NCBI RefSeq assembly: GCF_003330725.1
Contig: NZ_CP030840.1
Location: 1,116,001 to 1,180,000, forward strand
Origin: Acidisarcina polymorpha
GTDB taxonomy: Bacteria > Acidobacteriota > Terriglobia > Terriglobales > Acidobacteriaceae
Direction: 5' to 3'
Length of the DNA: 64,000 bases
Below are positions 1-13,503 of this stretch, one piece after another. Numbering within the stretch: position 1 is the first letter of the stretch; each line of letters starts with the position of its first letter. The notes under the pieces were generated by a model. The model was not told the DNA's origin. It made no database searches and saw only the letters and a program-made list of their open reading frames with translations. A program made the translations under genes and the position numbers.

Positions 1-42
1 TCAGGATGACAGTGGTGTTTTTTGGGAGGGATTGTTTTTCTT

Positions 43-253
43 GGAATGGTTTCCCTTTGGATGGTTTCTTTTGGGGAGATCCTCTGGGAGATGGTTTCCT
101 CTGAGAGATAGTTTCTCGGGAAGATGGTTTCCTCTGCTAGGTAGTTTCCCCTGAGAGGTAGTTTCTTCGGGAGATGGTTTCCTTTGAGAGTAGTTTCTCG
201 GGAAGATGGTTTCCTTTGTTAGATCGTTTCCCTGAGAGGTAGTTTCTCGGGAA
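43..253. repeat. Degenerate 16-17 bp tandem repeat array
   Basis: About thirteen imperfect head-to-tail units of 16-17 bp follow the pattern GATGGTTTCCTYTGAGA alternating with GGTAGTTTCTCGGGAA. Units start near 43, 60, 76, 90, 107, 123, 140, 157, 173, 190, 205, 222 and 238. The strand shown is purine/GT-rich and every unit but one keeps the core GTTTC. The period is not a multiple of three and no ORF spans the array, so it is not coding. It lies 3' of the kinase gene that ends at 398. There are no unique spacers, so it is not CRISPR. Function unknown. Confidence 0.85.
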
Positions 254-330
254 GAGACTGCGTCTTTGTTTTCAAACCTAGGACGCTAGAGAGTCATTCT
301 TGAGCGGATCTCATTCTGGCCTATCAGGGC

Positions 331-362
331 AGCGGGCTTTTCCTGAGGGAAGGGCCTGCTGA
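331..362 (-). terminator. Imperfect hairpin downstream of the kinase gene
   Basis: On the minus strand AGCAGGCCCTTCC and GGAAAAGCCCGCT can pair around a CTCA loop, with about three mismatches. It lies 36 bases past the kinase stop codon and has no U-run after it. It is a weak candidate for transcription end. Confidence 0.3.
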
Positions 363-397
363 GTTCGTGTTCGCGTTACAGTAACTGCACTTCTGCT

Positions 398-2863
398 CTA
401 CGCCTCTCGAGGAACGCGTTCGAGCAGGCGCTTCCAATTCTTCTGATTTCTGCGGAAGTTCTTTTTCAGGTCTTCGAGGATCCGGTCAAAATCTCCGTGG
501 GCCCGCAGCCGATTCCAGGCTGGATTTTTCGAGAACCAGGGGTAGTTCTCGTTGCCTAGATAGATCGCCCTTCGCAGCCAATGAAGCGCTTCGCTTTCGT
601 CGCCCTCGACGGCGAAGTAGGTCGCGAGCCGGTAGGCCATCTCACTGTCCACTTGGGCGGCGGCTAGAGAACCCTCTTCGATGAGCGAGGCTGCGCGCTC
701 GCGTTCGCCGATCTGCGTATAACACATGGCCAAGGTCGGGTAAGCAATGCGCATGCTGGCGTCGTCGCGGATGACCCCTTCGAGTATCTCGATGGCCTGT
801 CGCATTTCGCCCTTACGCATGTGCTGGTAAGCGACTGAGGTCCGGAGCAGTGGATGTCGCGGCTCGAGCGAGAGTCCCTTGGCCAGCTCGTCGCCGGCGA
901 GCTCCAGCTGGTTCTGATATTGATAGACGCGAGCGCGATGGTTATAGATGACCGGAGCATTCGATGGATTCAGCTGCAGCGAGCGGTTGAATTGTTCCAT
1001 CGCTTCGTCGTACATACCGTCGAGCCGCAGCGTCATTCCAGCGATCATGTGGACATCGGAGTTGTTCGCCGAGGTGAGCAGCAGATGCTCGATGCCATGC
1101 CGCGCGCTCTCTTTTTCTCCACGCGAGAGCAGCATGTAGACGCGATACAAGTTGGCCTCGATCGACCCAGGATCGATTTCGAGCGCCTGATCGAAGGCGC
1201 GGCGGGCCGCCATCACATGCATCTGGCCGCCGAATCCGTATCGGACATACTGCAGATGAGTGATGCCCAAGCCGCTCCAGGCGGGGGCGAAGTTGGGGTC
1301 ATTGGCCACGACCTTCTCGAATAGCTCGCGCGCGCGATCGAGATCGCTTCTTGAACTGGTTCGCTGCATGAATGCCGAGAGCATGGCGCGGCCTTGCAAA
1401 TAATCTTCCGAGGAGGTGTCGGCGAGAGTCTCACTGCGCCCCGTGGGGAAACCCTGAGACTTCTGCACAAACCCCTGCCCTAGTCCTTGGAGCGAGGAAA
1501 AGACTTCCGTACAGATTTCGTTCTGCACGGAGACGAGATCGAAAGAGGGTACGCTGATCGCGCCGCCCGCTTTGAGACTCTCGCCGGGCACGTCGAGCAG
1601 CTGCCAGTTCAGGTCGAATCCCTGTTCGGAGCGAAAGAAACTTCCGGCCAGCACGAATTGCACCAGCAACTTATGTCCGATCGCCAGCGGATCCAGCTGC
1701 TGCACCGGAACGCTCATGAGCGCGCTGGCTGGACGAACCACCAGCGAAGACATTCGCGCCAGGCGGGCGCCGATGGCGTCGGCCAGCGCATACCCGTATA
1801 GGGGCGCCACATTGGCTGCGCCGAGATTTTGAAAGGGCAGAACCAGAACGGTATTCTGTTTTGCCTGAGTCGCCGCCGATTCTCGAAAGCGCTCCGCCAG
1901 CATCGAAAGAAATCCGGTGGAGCGCTTCTCCACTTCGGCGGGAGAGACGGGTAGATTCGCTGCTGCATCGCCGGGAATGATCCCGGTTTCGATCTGGAGC
2001 GCCTTCATGATGGTCTTCATTGCTTCGCGCACATCGGCGGCGGAGGAGTAACGCTCCTGGGGGGTCTTCTCCAGGCAGCGGAAGATGACACTGCCCAGCT
2101 CTGGCGGAACATCGGGGCAACACTCTGTCAGCGAGACCGGATCGGCGTACTGAATGGCGCGGATGCTTTGAAACTCTTCGCCATCGGGCCGGGCAAACGG
2201 ATGGCGACCGCTGACCAGTTCATAGAGGATGATTCCGAGCGCCCAGATGTCGCTTTGCACACTACTCTGCCCGGTCACGAATTGCTCCGGAGCCATATAC
2301 GCGATGGTGCCTCCGCGGGCGGTGTAGGTCGCCTTGGCCGGCCCACCAGCGCGTGGCGAGGCGGTCTTCGAGGGATCGAACTCGGCATCTTCGGGCGGAA
2401 GACGCCGGGCCAGTCCAAAGTCCAGTATCTTCACCAGTCCGCCATCGGTAAGCATGACGTTGGCGGGTTTGAGATCGCGGTGGAAGATACCCAACTGATG
2501 CGCCGCGCTCAACCCGTCGGCGATCTGAATGCCCACCGACAAGACGAGCTGCAAGCTGGCCGGACCCTGGGCAATGATCTTGTCGAGCGATTGTCCGGGC
2601 ACATACTGCATGACGATGAAGGCTTCTTCGCCTTCTTCGCCAACCTCGTAGATTGCGCAAACATTCGGATGCTCGATCGCCGAGGCGAGCCGCGCCTCGC
2701 GTAACACGGTTGTCCGCATCTGCTCCATGGGCAGCGTTGTCCGTCGCAGGATCTTCAACACGACGGGACGCATCAACTGGGTGTCGTTGGCTAAATAGAC
2801 GACCCCGCTGCCGCCGGAACCCAACTTACGGACCAACTCGTAGTGCTCGATCACACGCTTCAT
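398..2863 (-). CDS. Ser/Thr protein kinase with C-terminal TPR domain
   Basis: An 821-residue Hanks-type kinase. Residues 8-290 form the kinase domain: glycine loop LGSGGSGVVY at 14-23, ATP-binding lysine near 37, HRDLKPAN at 128-135, DFG at 148-150 and APE at 191-193, so it should be catalytically active. Residues about 340-440 contain a VLPFQNLG segment typical of a TolB/FlgO-like region found behind many such kinases. Residues about 480-800 contain repeated TPR helices (for example AWSGLGITHLQ, ALEIDPGS, AMEQFNRSLQLNPSN). No transmembrane helix is visible, so it looks cytoplasmic, unlike many PknB-type receptors. It is monocistronic, followed by the tandem repeat, and no phosphatase gene is nearby. 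Its substrate cannot be predicted from this context. Confidence 0.93.
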   Translation of the reverse strand: MKRVIEHYELVRKLGSGGSGVVYLANDTQLMRPVVLKILRRTTLPMEQMRTTVLREARLASAIEHPNVCAIYEVGEEGEEAFIVMQYVPGQSLDKIIAQGPASLQLVLSVGIQIADGLSAAHQLGIFHRDLKPANVMLTDGGLVKILDFGLARRLPPEDAEFDPSKTASPRAGGPAKATYTARGGTIAYMAPEQFVTGQSSVQSDIWALGIILYELVSGRHPFARPDGEEFQSIRAIQYADPVSLTECCPDVPPELGSVIFRCLEKTPQERYSSAADVREAMKTIMKALQIETGIIPGDAAANLPVSPAEVEKRSTGFLSMLAERFRESAATQAKQNTVLVLPFQNLGAANVAPLYGYALADAIGARLARMSSLVVRPASALMSVPVQQLDPLAIGHKLLVQFVLAGSFFRSEQGFDLNWQLLDVPGESLKAGGAISVPSFDLVSVQNEICTEVFSSLQGLGQGFVQKSQGFPTGRSETLADTSSEDYLQGRAMLSAFMQRTSSRSDLDRARELFEKVVANDPNFAPAWSGLGITHLQYVRYGFGGQMHVMAARRAFDQALEIDPGSIEANLYRVYMLLSRGEKESARHGIEHLLLTSANNSDVHMIAGMTLRLDGMYDEAMEQFNRSLQLNPSNAPVIYNHRARVYQYQNQLELAGDELAKGLSLEPRHPLLRTSVAYQHMRKGEMRQAIEILEGVIRDDASMRIAYPTLAMCYTQIGERERAASLIEEGSLAAAQVDSEMAYRLATYFAVEGDESEALHWLRRAIYLGNENYPWFSKNPAWNRLRAHGDFDRILEDLKKNFRRNQKNWKRLLERVPREA

Positions 2864-3183
2864 GTGCTTTCAGTTTAGCGGGTCGGACCCGGGGACTGAA
2901 GGTCGCTGCAGGAAACGCGTGGTGTAGGCGATCGGATTCCGGAAAAGACAAAGGTTCAAGCGATGGCGATCATGGACAGGCGCGGTTGCCGCCGCAGTAC
3001 CTGCCGCACGCTTTTAGCCAATTCACGGATTTTTGAGGCGCACCCGCCACGCAGCGTTTCATTCGGGCTAGACGGTGTCGACTGAGAATCAGGCCTGCTC
3101 ACTGGCGTCTGAATTCAGATTTCGCCGGCTCCTCCCTCTTGCGCGAGGGCCGGAGCCAGCGATGAAGCGTGCTGTGCTTTTCC
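2864..3183. other. Intergenic stretch between kinase and SDR genes
   Basis: These 320 bases hold no convincing ORF. The only clear structure is the hairpin at 3127-3157, which fits the 3' end of the SDR transcript. The kinase promoter should lie in the left part, but no good -35/-10 pair stands out. Confidence 0.6.
3127..3157 (-). terminator. Hairpin downstream of SDR gene
   Basis: GGCTCC-T-CCCTC, a TTGCGC loop, then GAGGG-C-GGAGCC form an 11-bp stem with one bulge or mismatch, 27 bases past the SDR stop on the minus strand. There is no U-tract, so it may only stabilise the 3' end. Confidence 0.45.
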
Positions 3184-3915
3184 TTAGATCTGGGCGGTTC
3201 CTCCGTCCACGAACAATTCCACTCCATTGACAAAACTGGAATCGCTCGACGCGAGGAAGAGAGCCACGGTCGCTATCTCCTCGGGCCGGCCGATCTCGCC
3301 CCGCGGAACCAGAGTTTTAAAGTATTCTTTTGCCTCCGGGCCCAACGGATCAAGGATAGGAGTATCAATCGTGCCGGGGCTGAGGATATTCACTCGAATC
3401 TTCCGATCCTTCAAGTCAACCAGCCAAGTCCGAGCGAAGGAACGAACCGCGGCTTTGCTGGCGCTGTAGACGCCGAATGCCGGGAAGCCCTTGATGCTGG
3501 CGATCGACCCGTTGAGAAAAATGGAACCACCATCGCTGAAGAGCGGCAAGGCCTTCTGCACTGTAAACAGGGTGCCGCGAACGTTCAGATCAAAGGTCGA
3601 GTCAAAATGCTCCTCGGTGATCTCACCGATCTTGCCGAACTCGCCTCGACCCGCACTGGCGAACAACACGTCGATCCGCCCTTTCTCGCGCTTCACCGTT
3701 TCATAAAGGCGATCCAGATCAGCAAGGTTCGCCGCGTCGCCCTGTACGCCCGTCACGTTCCGTCCAATCGCCTTGACTGCCTCGTCCAGCTTGTCCTGGC
3801 GGCGTCCGGTAATGAATACATAGGCGCCCTCTTCGACAAAGAGCTTTGCCGTCGCCAGGGCCATGCCCGACGTAGCCGCGGTGATGACTGCGACTTTGCC
3901 TTCCAGCTTTCCCAT
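3184..3915 (-). CDS. SDR family oxidoreductase with altered glycine motif
   Basis: A short-chain dehydrogenase of 243 residues from the ATG at 3915. A GAGGAG ribosome site sits 8 bases upstream, whereas the GTG at 3924 abuts that site and is less likely. The Rossmann motif reads [10 protein letters not shown] where the family normally has TGxxxGIG, so two of the three glycines are alanine. The catalytic Ser and Tyr-x3-Lys are present (NGSIAS, then YSASK), and the C-terminus VELFVDGG is typical. The NAG motif reads FASAG. It resembles classical SDRs of the glucose/3-oxoacyl reductase type. The substrate is unknown, and an altered dinucleotide grip is an inference. Confidence 0.88.
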   Translation of the reverse strand: MGKLEGKVAVITAATSGMALATAKLFVEEGAYVFITGRRQDKLDEAVKAIGRNVTGVQGDAANLADLDRLYETVKREKGRIDVLFASAGRGEFGKIGEITEEHFDSTFDLNVRGTLFTVQKALPLFSDGGSIFLNGSIASIKGFPAFGVYSASKAAVRSFARTWLVDLKDRKIRVNILSPGTIDTPILDPLGPEAKEYFKTLVPRGEIGRPEEIATVALFLASSDSSFVNGVELFVDGGTAQI

Positions 3916-4156
3916 TGAAATCACTCCTCAAACTGATGTTTAATCCCCAGCCGTAAGGCCCGAGACCTACAGTTAGATGGAGGGTGAACTAAGAGGATTC
4001 GACAGAATTCGGATTGGGATTCGAGAGCGTTCGCCGCCAAGCTGGTTACTTGGCAAGGAGGGTGTAAAGAATCACTGCCTGTGCGAGTTGAGCGAAAGGA
4101 GCGCCTGGTTGAGCGATCTGCCATTCTGCCATTCGTCACGATGGATAGTGAAACGC

Positions 4157-4190
4157 AAAAACGCCCCTCGGGCTTCCCTGAGGGGCGTTT
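4157..4190 (-). terminator. Rho-independent terminator of the rRNA operon
   Basis: On the minus strand AAACGCCCCTC pairs with GAGGGGCGTTT around a short loop and is followed by a T-rich tract (TTTTTGCGTTT). It lies just after the 5S 3' end. This is the classical form, with a strong GC stem and a U-tract. Confidence 0.9.
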
Positions 4191-4199
4191 GATGTTATT

Positions 4200-4313
<114 letters not shown>

Positions 4314-4446
4314 AAACTTGAGAAGGCGCTTGGCGGGAAGTTCCCCGCAGCCGTAGTCTCATTCTGGTTTGAGCTCTGCGGGTGGTTTATCCCGGGCTAA
4401 TACCGAACGAGGAAGAGGCAAACTGGCGCCATTCAACCTGATTTTT

Positions 4447-4466
4447 CACAACGAAACCGATTGGGT
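4447..4466 (-). other. 3' half of 23S processing stalk
   Basis: In the precursor RNA this 20-base segment is complementary at 18 of 20 positions to the segment at 7744-7763 on the other side of 23S. Paired, they close a long stalk around the 23S body, the usual RNase III substrate. RNase III cleavage is inferred from the family pattern. Confidence 0.75.
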
Positions 4467-4567
4467 GGATCGTGATTGCTTACGCTCACGATCCTTTAAG
4501 TCAATTACTTGGCTGTGTCAGTTGAATGCTCTTTAGCGGCGGTGATTTGCTGCGCAGAGTTAATTCT

Positions 4568-7504
<2,937 letters not shown>

Positions 7505-7743
7505 ATAGAATTAACTCTCGCGCAGGAACTCATCCCAACCCTAAACTTGATAAGGAGTAGAACGCGGTTCGAGTCGCTAAAGCTCTATAGCTTTAAATCG
7601 CCGCCATGTGTCGATCATGCTCCACCAGGATTACTCCTGATAGGGCATCTCGCACATATCCTAAAGACACTCAACTAAACAACCTCTTGTACTCCGCAAT
7701 ACGAATGCAGGTACAAGGTGTTGCTCAGCCTTGTAATTTATTT

Positions 7744-7763
7744 ACCCAATCGATTTCGTTGTC
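7744..7763 (-). other. 5' half of 23S processing stalk
   Basis: This segment is complementary to 4447-4466 (18 of 20 positions). It lies about 240 bases upstream of the 23S 5' end and would form the stem that brackets 23S in the precursor. It overlaps a boxA-like element at 7760-7769. Confidence 0.75.
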
Positions 7764-7769
7764 AAACAT
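7760..7769 (-). promoter_or_regulatory. boxA-like antitermination element before 23S
   Basis: On the minus strand ATGTTTGACA resembles the rRNA boxA consensus (TGCTCTTTAACA), and the leader carries a close relative at 10114-10123. Nus-factor binding here would maintain antitermination into 23S. This is inferred from similarity only. Confidence 0.45.
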
Positions 7770-7932
7770 CCAGTCGCCAGCACTGCTGACGCCCACCCTC
7801 AGGTGGATCGAACCGGCCTTTCGCAAATATCGACTGCGATCAGCCCTGCTCAAAGATCGGCATCTCGACACGATTCGTTATGATCGCCGAGATGACCAGC
7901 TTTAAGCAGACTCTATTTGGACTTGCCGGAAA

Positions 7933-8008
7933 TGGTGGAGCTGAGGAGGATCGAACTCCTGACCCCCTGCTTGCAAAGCAGGTGCTCTCCCAGCTGAGCT
8001 ACAGCCCC
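7933..8008 (-). tRNA. alaT: tRNA-Ala (TGC)
   Basis: A 76-base cloverleaf on the minus strand. The acceptor GGGGCTG pairs with CAGCTCC (through one G-U pair), the D arm is AGCTCAGCTGGGAGAGC, and the anticodon loop TTTGCAA lies between CCTGC and GCAGG. The T loop is TTCGATC and CCA is encoded. The anticodon TGC specifies alanine. It lies in the 16S-23S spacer, as is usual. Confidence 0.97.
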
Positions 8009-8037
8009 AGGTTGCTACAACCTTGTTTGATAAGGAG

Positions 8038-9968
<1,931 letters not shown>

Positions 9969-10097
9969 AACTGTTTTGCTGCGATTCGCAACGAACGGAG
10001 GTCCGGGAATCGCAGCGCATCGCAGCGCTCGAAAGGCCGCGATGCTCAATACTAGTGAGAATGATCAAACCAGACTTCTTTGGTCATCTCACGACTG

Positions 10098-10111
10098 GCA
10101 TGTTCAACCTG
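10098..10111 (-). other. 5' half of 16S processing stalk
   Basis: This 14-base leader segment is perfectly complementary to 8270-8283 beyond the 16S 3' end and would form the 16S precursor stem. It sits immediately downstream of boxA. Confidence 0.8.
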
Positions 10112-10113
10112 AT

Positions 10114-10123
10114 TGTCAAAGAT
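10114..10123 (-). promoter_or_regulatory. boxA antitermination element in the rRNA leader
   Basis: The minus strand reads ATCTTTGACA, close to boxA (TGCTCTTTAACA), about 145 bases upstream of 16S. Position and sequence fit the NusB/NusE loading site of rRNA operons. Confidence 0.6.
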
Positions 10124-10265
10124 CCACGCCGGCACCACCAAGGTGGGCCGCTTTGGATCGGGAACACGGCTAGCTCGCCGTGTGTCCTCGAACTTGTTGC
10201 GCTGTGCTGACGGCGAGTGTGCTTTACGTTCAGCATCGCTCGAGCCGCGTTAGGCGAACTTTCTA

Positions 10266-10294
10266 AGAATATCGGACATTTGCCGGTGTGTCAA
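10266..10294 (-). promoter_or_regulatory. sigma-70 promoter of the rRNA operon
   Basis: A perfect -35 TTGACA (10289-10294), a 17-base spacer and -10 TATTCT (10266-10271) lie on the minus strand, roughly 300 bases upstream of 16S. It is the best promoter match in the window. Confidence 0.85.
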
Positions 10295-10756
10295 CCACAA
10301 GTTTAACCTTCTGTTGACGCTTGCTCCTCCGCGATAACTACCCGCCTGGGTCGTTCATACACCGGAGTGCAAGCTTTCCGACTTCCGTAGCTTCTAAGGA
10401 AACCGCGCACAGCACGAAACTCTCAAATATCAATCAACGGCGCTAAGCCGATGCGGGCCAAAGCCCTGGAGCAGATTCACTCTGCTTTCTTGCTGATGGA
10501 TTGTTCGCGCTGGAAGGTCTTGCCTTCTGGGACGTGTAACGTCCGTCGAACTACCACTATTTCGCCTTACTTCTTGTTTGCGGGCTCTTGGCCGCGCCGG
10601 CGAAACTTTTTTGAGGCTGCACTCAACCGCTGTGCAACTTTCTTAATCTAGCATTGTTGGAGGCGCTTTGCAACTTGGCTCAGCCTTCCAACAACTGGCC
10701 GCAAGCAACTGCCTTGCGACTCATTTGAAGGTACCAGTCTCGAACGGCGAACGCAA

Positions 10757-10788
10757 TGTTGAAAACCCTGATGAATTGTTGAAAACCC
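10757..10788. repeat. Paired 12-bp direct repeat
   Basis: TGTTGAAAACCC occurs at 10757-10768 and again at 10777-10788, with starts 20 bp apart (about two helical turns). The reverse complement contains TTTTCAACA. Spacing suits a dimeric or cooperative DNA-binding protein. No binding partner can be named. Confidence 0.5.
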
Positions 10789-11071
10789 GGTTTTAGAGGG
10801 TTGCGGGGAGCGGATTGCGGGAAGTGATGCCCTGCTTAGGTGCGGCCGGGCAAGTAGAAGGCGGAGCGAACTCACTTTGTCAGAATTTCCGGTCTGGGGA
10901 TCCGAGAGACTCACAAGAAGATTTAGAGACGAGCTTCGGACGCCCAACAGATTGCCGGGATGAGGTCCAGCAGACTACCGGGGTGAGGGAAATTCCGCCC
11001 GCTAGCGAATGCCGCGGTTACAATCTCTGCGTATGCCCGGTCCCAGCGGGAGTAAGGGAGGCGCGGCCGCG

Positions 11072-11827
11072 ATGTTCAACTATACGCAAAGCTTTCTGAT
11101 CGTGGTTTTTACCGTCGGCGGCTCGCTCGGGTTCATGTTGCTTTTGAACCGCATCTGGCCGTGGGAGAAACGCCATGTTCATAACGACGTCATTGGCTGG
11201 CAGTTAAGCGTGCTGGGAACCACCTATGCTGTCATGCTCGGCTTCATGCTCTATACGGTGTGGACGGACTTTTCGGCCGCGGATCTGAATGCGGACTTTG
11301 AGGCAAACGCACTGGTGAACATCTACCGCCTAGCCATTGGGCTTCCTGAACCCCAGAATACCCAACTTCGCGGCCTAACAAGGTCCTACGCCCGGGTTGT
11401 CTTAGAACAGGATTGGCCGATGATGGCTAACGACAGAGTTCCCGAGCAGAGTCAGCAGCTCAATCAGAAAATGTGGGAGACCCTGGTCTCGGTCAGGGTC
11501 GCGTCTCCTCCGGAGAGCACTGCGGAAGACCATGCTCTTTCCGAACTCAGCTCGCTCAGTGAACGGCGGCGAACCCGCTTGTTACAGAGTGCGTCGCGCC
11601 TCCCCGCTATTCTTTGGTGCGTCTTGATCATTGGAGGTGCGGTAACGATTGCCTCGGCTTCGATGTTTGGCTCGGAAAACACCGTCCTTCATGTGCTCCA
11701 GGTTTTCGCATTTTCGATGCTAATCTCGCTCGTATTAGTCGCGATTGCCGACATCGATCGACCTTTTCAAGGTTCGGTGCATGTCAGCAGCGTCGCTTTC
11801 GAACGTGCTCTAGAGAACGTGAAATGA
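11072..11827 (+). CDS. DUF4239-type (bestrophin-like) membrane protein
   Basis: A 251-residue protein. An in-frame start exists at 11009, but the ATG at 11072 follows an AAGGGAGG ribosome site and opens directly into a membrane helix (FLIVVFTVGGSLGFMLLL). A second hydrophobic stretch follows (LGTTYAVMLGFMLYTVW) and two more lie near the C-terminus (LPAILWCVLIIGGAVTIASA, then VLQVFAFSMLISLVLVAIA). A polar soluble segment separates the two pairs. This two-plus-two topology and the closing DIDRPFQGSV motif match DUF4239 proteins, whose function is unknown and which are sometimes called bestrophin-like. It is a single gene converging on the histidine kinase gene. Confidence 0.8.
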   Translation: MFNYTQSFLIVVFTVGGSLGFMLLLNRIWPWEKRHVHNDVIGWQLSVLGTTYAVMLGFMLYTVWTDFSAADLNADFEANALVNIYRLAIGLPEPQNTQLRGLTRSYARVVLEQDWPMMANDRVPEQSQQLNQKMWETLVSVRVASPPESTAEDHALSELSSLSERRRTRLLQSASRLPAILWCVLIIGGAVTIASASMFGSENTVLHVLQVFAFSMLISLVLVAIADIDRPFQGSVHVSSVAFERALENVK

Positions 11828-11843
11828 CATGGCGTTCATTTCT

Positions 11844-11894
11844 ACAGCGGGAGTTTCTGCGGAGGCGTACGCAATCCCCAGAAACTCCCGCTGT
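11844..11894. terminator. Bidirectional hairpin between convergent genes
   Basis: A perfect 16-bp inverted repeat, ACAGCGGGAGTTTCTG at 11844-11859 and its complement at 11879-11894, flanks a 19-base loop. It fills the gap between two converging stop codons. No long U-run follows on either strand, but position and stem strength suggest a shared 3' end. Confidence 0.7.
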
Positions 11895-11897
11895 GGA

Positions 11898-13346
11898 CTA
11901 GTAGGCCTGCAATTGCTGCAGTGGGAGCCGGACCTGGAAGCAGGTTGCTCCGGGTGCGGATTGCACTCGAACGAACCCCCGATGTTTGCGAACGATCCGC
12001 ATGACCACGTCCAGCCCCAGGCCGAGCCCCTTGCCGGGCGGCTTGGTGGTGAAGAATGGCTCGAAGATCCGGTCCTGGTCTTCAGCCGGAATCCCCGGAC
12101 CATTGTCCCAAACCTCAACCAGAAGCAGGTCTCCGGAAGCCAAGGCTTTCAATTCAATGCGCCCGTTGTCCTGGATGGCGTCGAGGGCGTTTTCAATGAG
12201 CGCGGTCCAAACCTGGTTGAGCTCGCTGCCGTAGGCGTTGATGCACGGTAAATCGGGCGCGTAAGTACGGACAACTTCGACGTGCTGCAATCGCAGTTGC
12301 ATCATGGACAAGGTCGTATCGAGCGCCCGAGGAACATCAATCTCCTGAATCGGCGCCTGATCCATGTAGGAATAGTCTTTGATCGCCTTAATGAGATCGA
12401 AGATGCGGGCGGTCGAATCGATCATTGCCTCTGTCATCCGCTCCGCCCGCAGGGATGAGGAGAACTGCGAGAGCACGACGGTCGTGGCTCGAGCGTCGAG
12501 CAAGTCGGCTAAAGGAGCGAGATGATCGGCACAGATCCCAGCCTCGGCCAGCTCTGGCGCGATCTGCCAGGCATTTTCGACTCCATGAGCGGCTAGCCAT
12601 GAGTAGATTCCATCCTCCTGGAGCGACACGTCGACGCCGCCAGTCTGTTGCCGCTCGCGGGCGATGGCAGAAATCGAATCCTGCCAGTTTCGAACCTGCT
12701 GTAGTTTGCTGTCATCCATGCAAAGCGAACCCAGCTTGTATTTCTCGTGGCCATAGATCCGCAGCTCGTCGAGCAGCCCACCGGCTGCGCGCTGAGCAGC
12801 CGATGCCGGGTTGTTCAATTCATGCGCCAGGTTTGCCGCGAGCTTGCCGAGCGCGGTCAGCTTCTCGGTCTGCTGTTCCATCCGGGTAACTTCTCGCACC
12901 CGGTCGAGCAGAATGCCGACACAGCGCTGCCCCATACTGGGTATCGCTGTCAGCATCTCGGGAAAGAGCGAACGATCATAATCGAGCGCCCAGGAATCAG
13001 CGGTTGTGTATCCCATGCCTCCGTAGAACTTCATGCGCGAAAATGGGAGCAGGCCGGTGATTTGCCCGGAGCGTCCGATAAACAGAGCATCGGCCGCGCC
13101 GCGCTCTCGCCGGACATGAATCTCACCTTTCAGCAGGATCGTCATCCGTTCGGCGGGATCGCCTTCATGGAAGAGCACCGCGCCGGCGGGTTCAAAGCGT
13201 TGCTCTCCGTATCTCGCCAGCCACTCGTACTCCGGGTCAGTGAGGCCGTTTAGCTGGGTGACCTTTTTCAACGCACAGATGACCTGGGGAAGTGGGGCCG
13301 CGTTCTCAACGGCGGAGACGTTCCGATCGGTTATGAGCTGTTCCAT
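11898..13346 (-). CDS. Orphan sensor histidine kinase with cyclic-nucleotide-binding-like domain
   Basis: A 482-residue soluble protein. Residues about 40-150 look like a CNMP/Crp-type sensor fold (FEPAGAVLFHEGDPAERMTILLKGEIHV). A dimerisation helix has the H-box LAHELNNPASA with phosphoacceptor His near 175. An unusual helical stretch of 130-150 residues separates this from the ATPase domain: N-box ENALDA near 385-390, G1 DNGPGIP near 414-420 and G2 GKGLGLGL near 438-445. All catalytic boxes are present. There is no transmembrane segment and no response regulator next door, so its partner is elsewhere. The ligand could be a cyclic nucleotide or something else. The start ATG has a GAGGC site 4 bases upstream. 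Confidence 0.9.
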   Translation of the reverse strand: MEQLITDRNVSAVENAAPLPQVICALKKVTQLNGLTDPEYEWLARYGEQRFEPAGAVLFHEGDPAERMTILLKGEIHVRRERGAADALFIGRSGQITGLLPFSRMKFYGGMGYTTADSWALDYDRSLFPEMLTAIPSMGQRCVGILLDRVREVTRMEQQTEKLTALGKLAANLAHELNNPASAAQRAAGGLLDELRIYGHEKYKLGSLCMDDSKLQQVRNWQDSISAIARERQQTGGVDVSLQEDGIYSWLAAHGVENAWQIAPELAEAGICADHLAPLADLLDARATTVVLSQFSSSLRAERMTEAMIDSTARIFDLIKAIKDYSYMDQAPIQEIDVPRALDTTLSMMQLRLQHVEVVRTYAPDLPCINAYGSELNQVWTALIENALDAIQDNGRIELKALASGDLLLVEVWDNGPGIPAEDQDRIFEPFFTTKPPGKGLGLGLDVVMRIVRKHRGFVRVQSAPGATCFQVRLPLQQLQAY

Positions 13347-13503
13347 TCTTGCCTCGCCCTTTCGGTATCTAATTAGGGTACTATGTCATCCGGTCGGCCC
13401 TCGGAGGGTGCCCGATCATTTCCCGGATGCATTTGCATGAAATGAAAGAATAAGGGGTGATACGCAGCCGAACTCTTTTGGTTCACTTCTCGTGGCTTTT
13501 CGT

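Larger units (their letters stand above)
9969..11071. other. rRNA leader and upstream gene-free region
   Basis: About 1.1 kb without a convincing gene. The left 330 bases are the rRNA leader (processing-stalk arm, boxA, promoter). From 10300 to 11071 I see only a 12-bp direct repeat pair near 10757 and 10777, and short ORFs with no recognisable product. Confidence 0.6.

Noticed and set aside
43-253. CRISPR array
   Set aside because: Units are 16-17 bp, adjoin without unique spacers and are degenerate; no cas gene is nearby.
12747-13253. 168-codon ORF opposite the histidine kinase gene
   Set aside because: Antisense shadow of a gene with clear domain structure.
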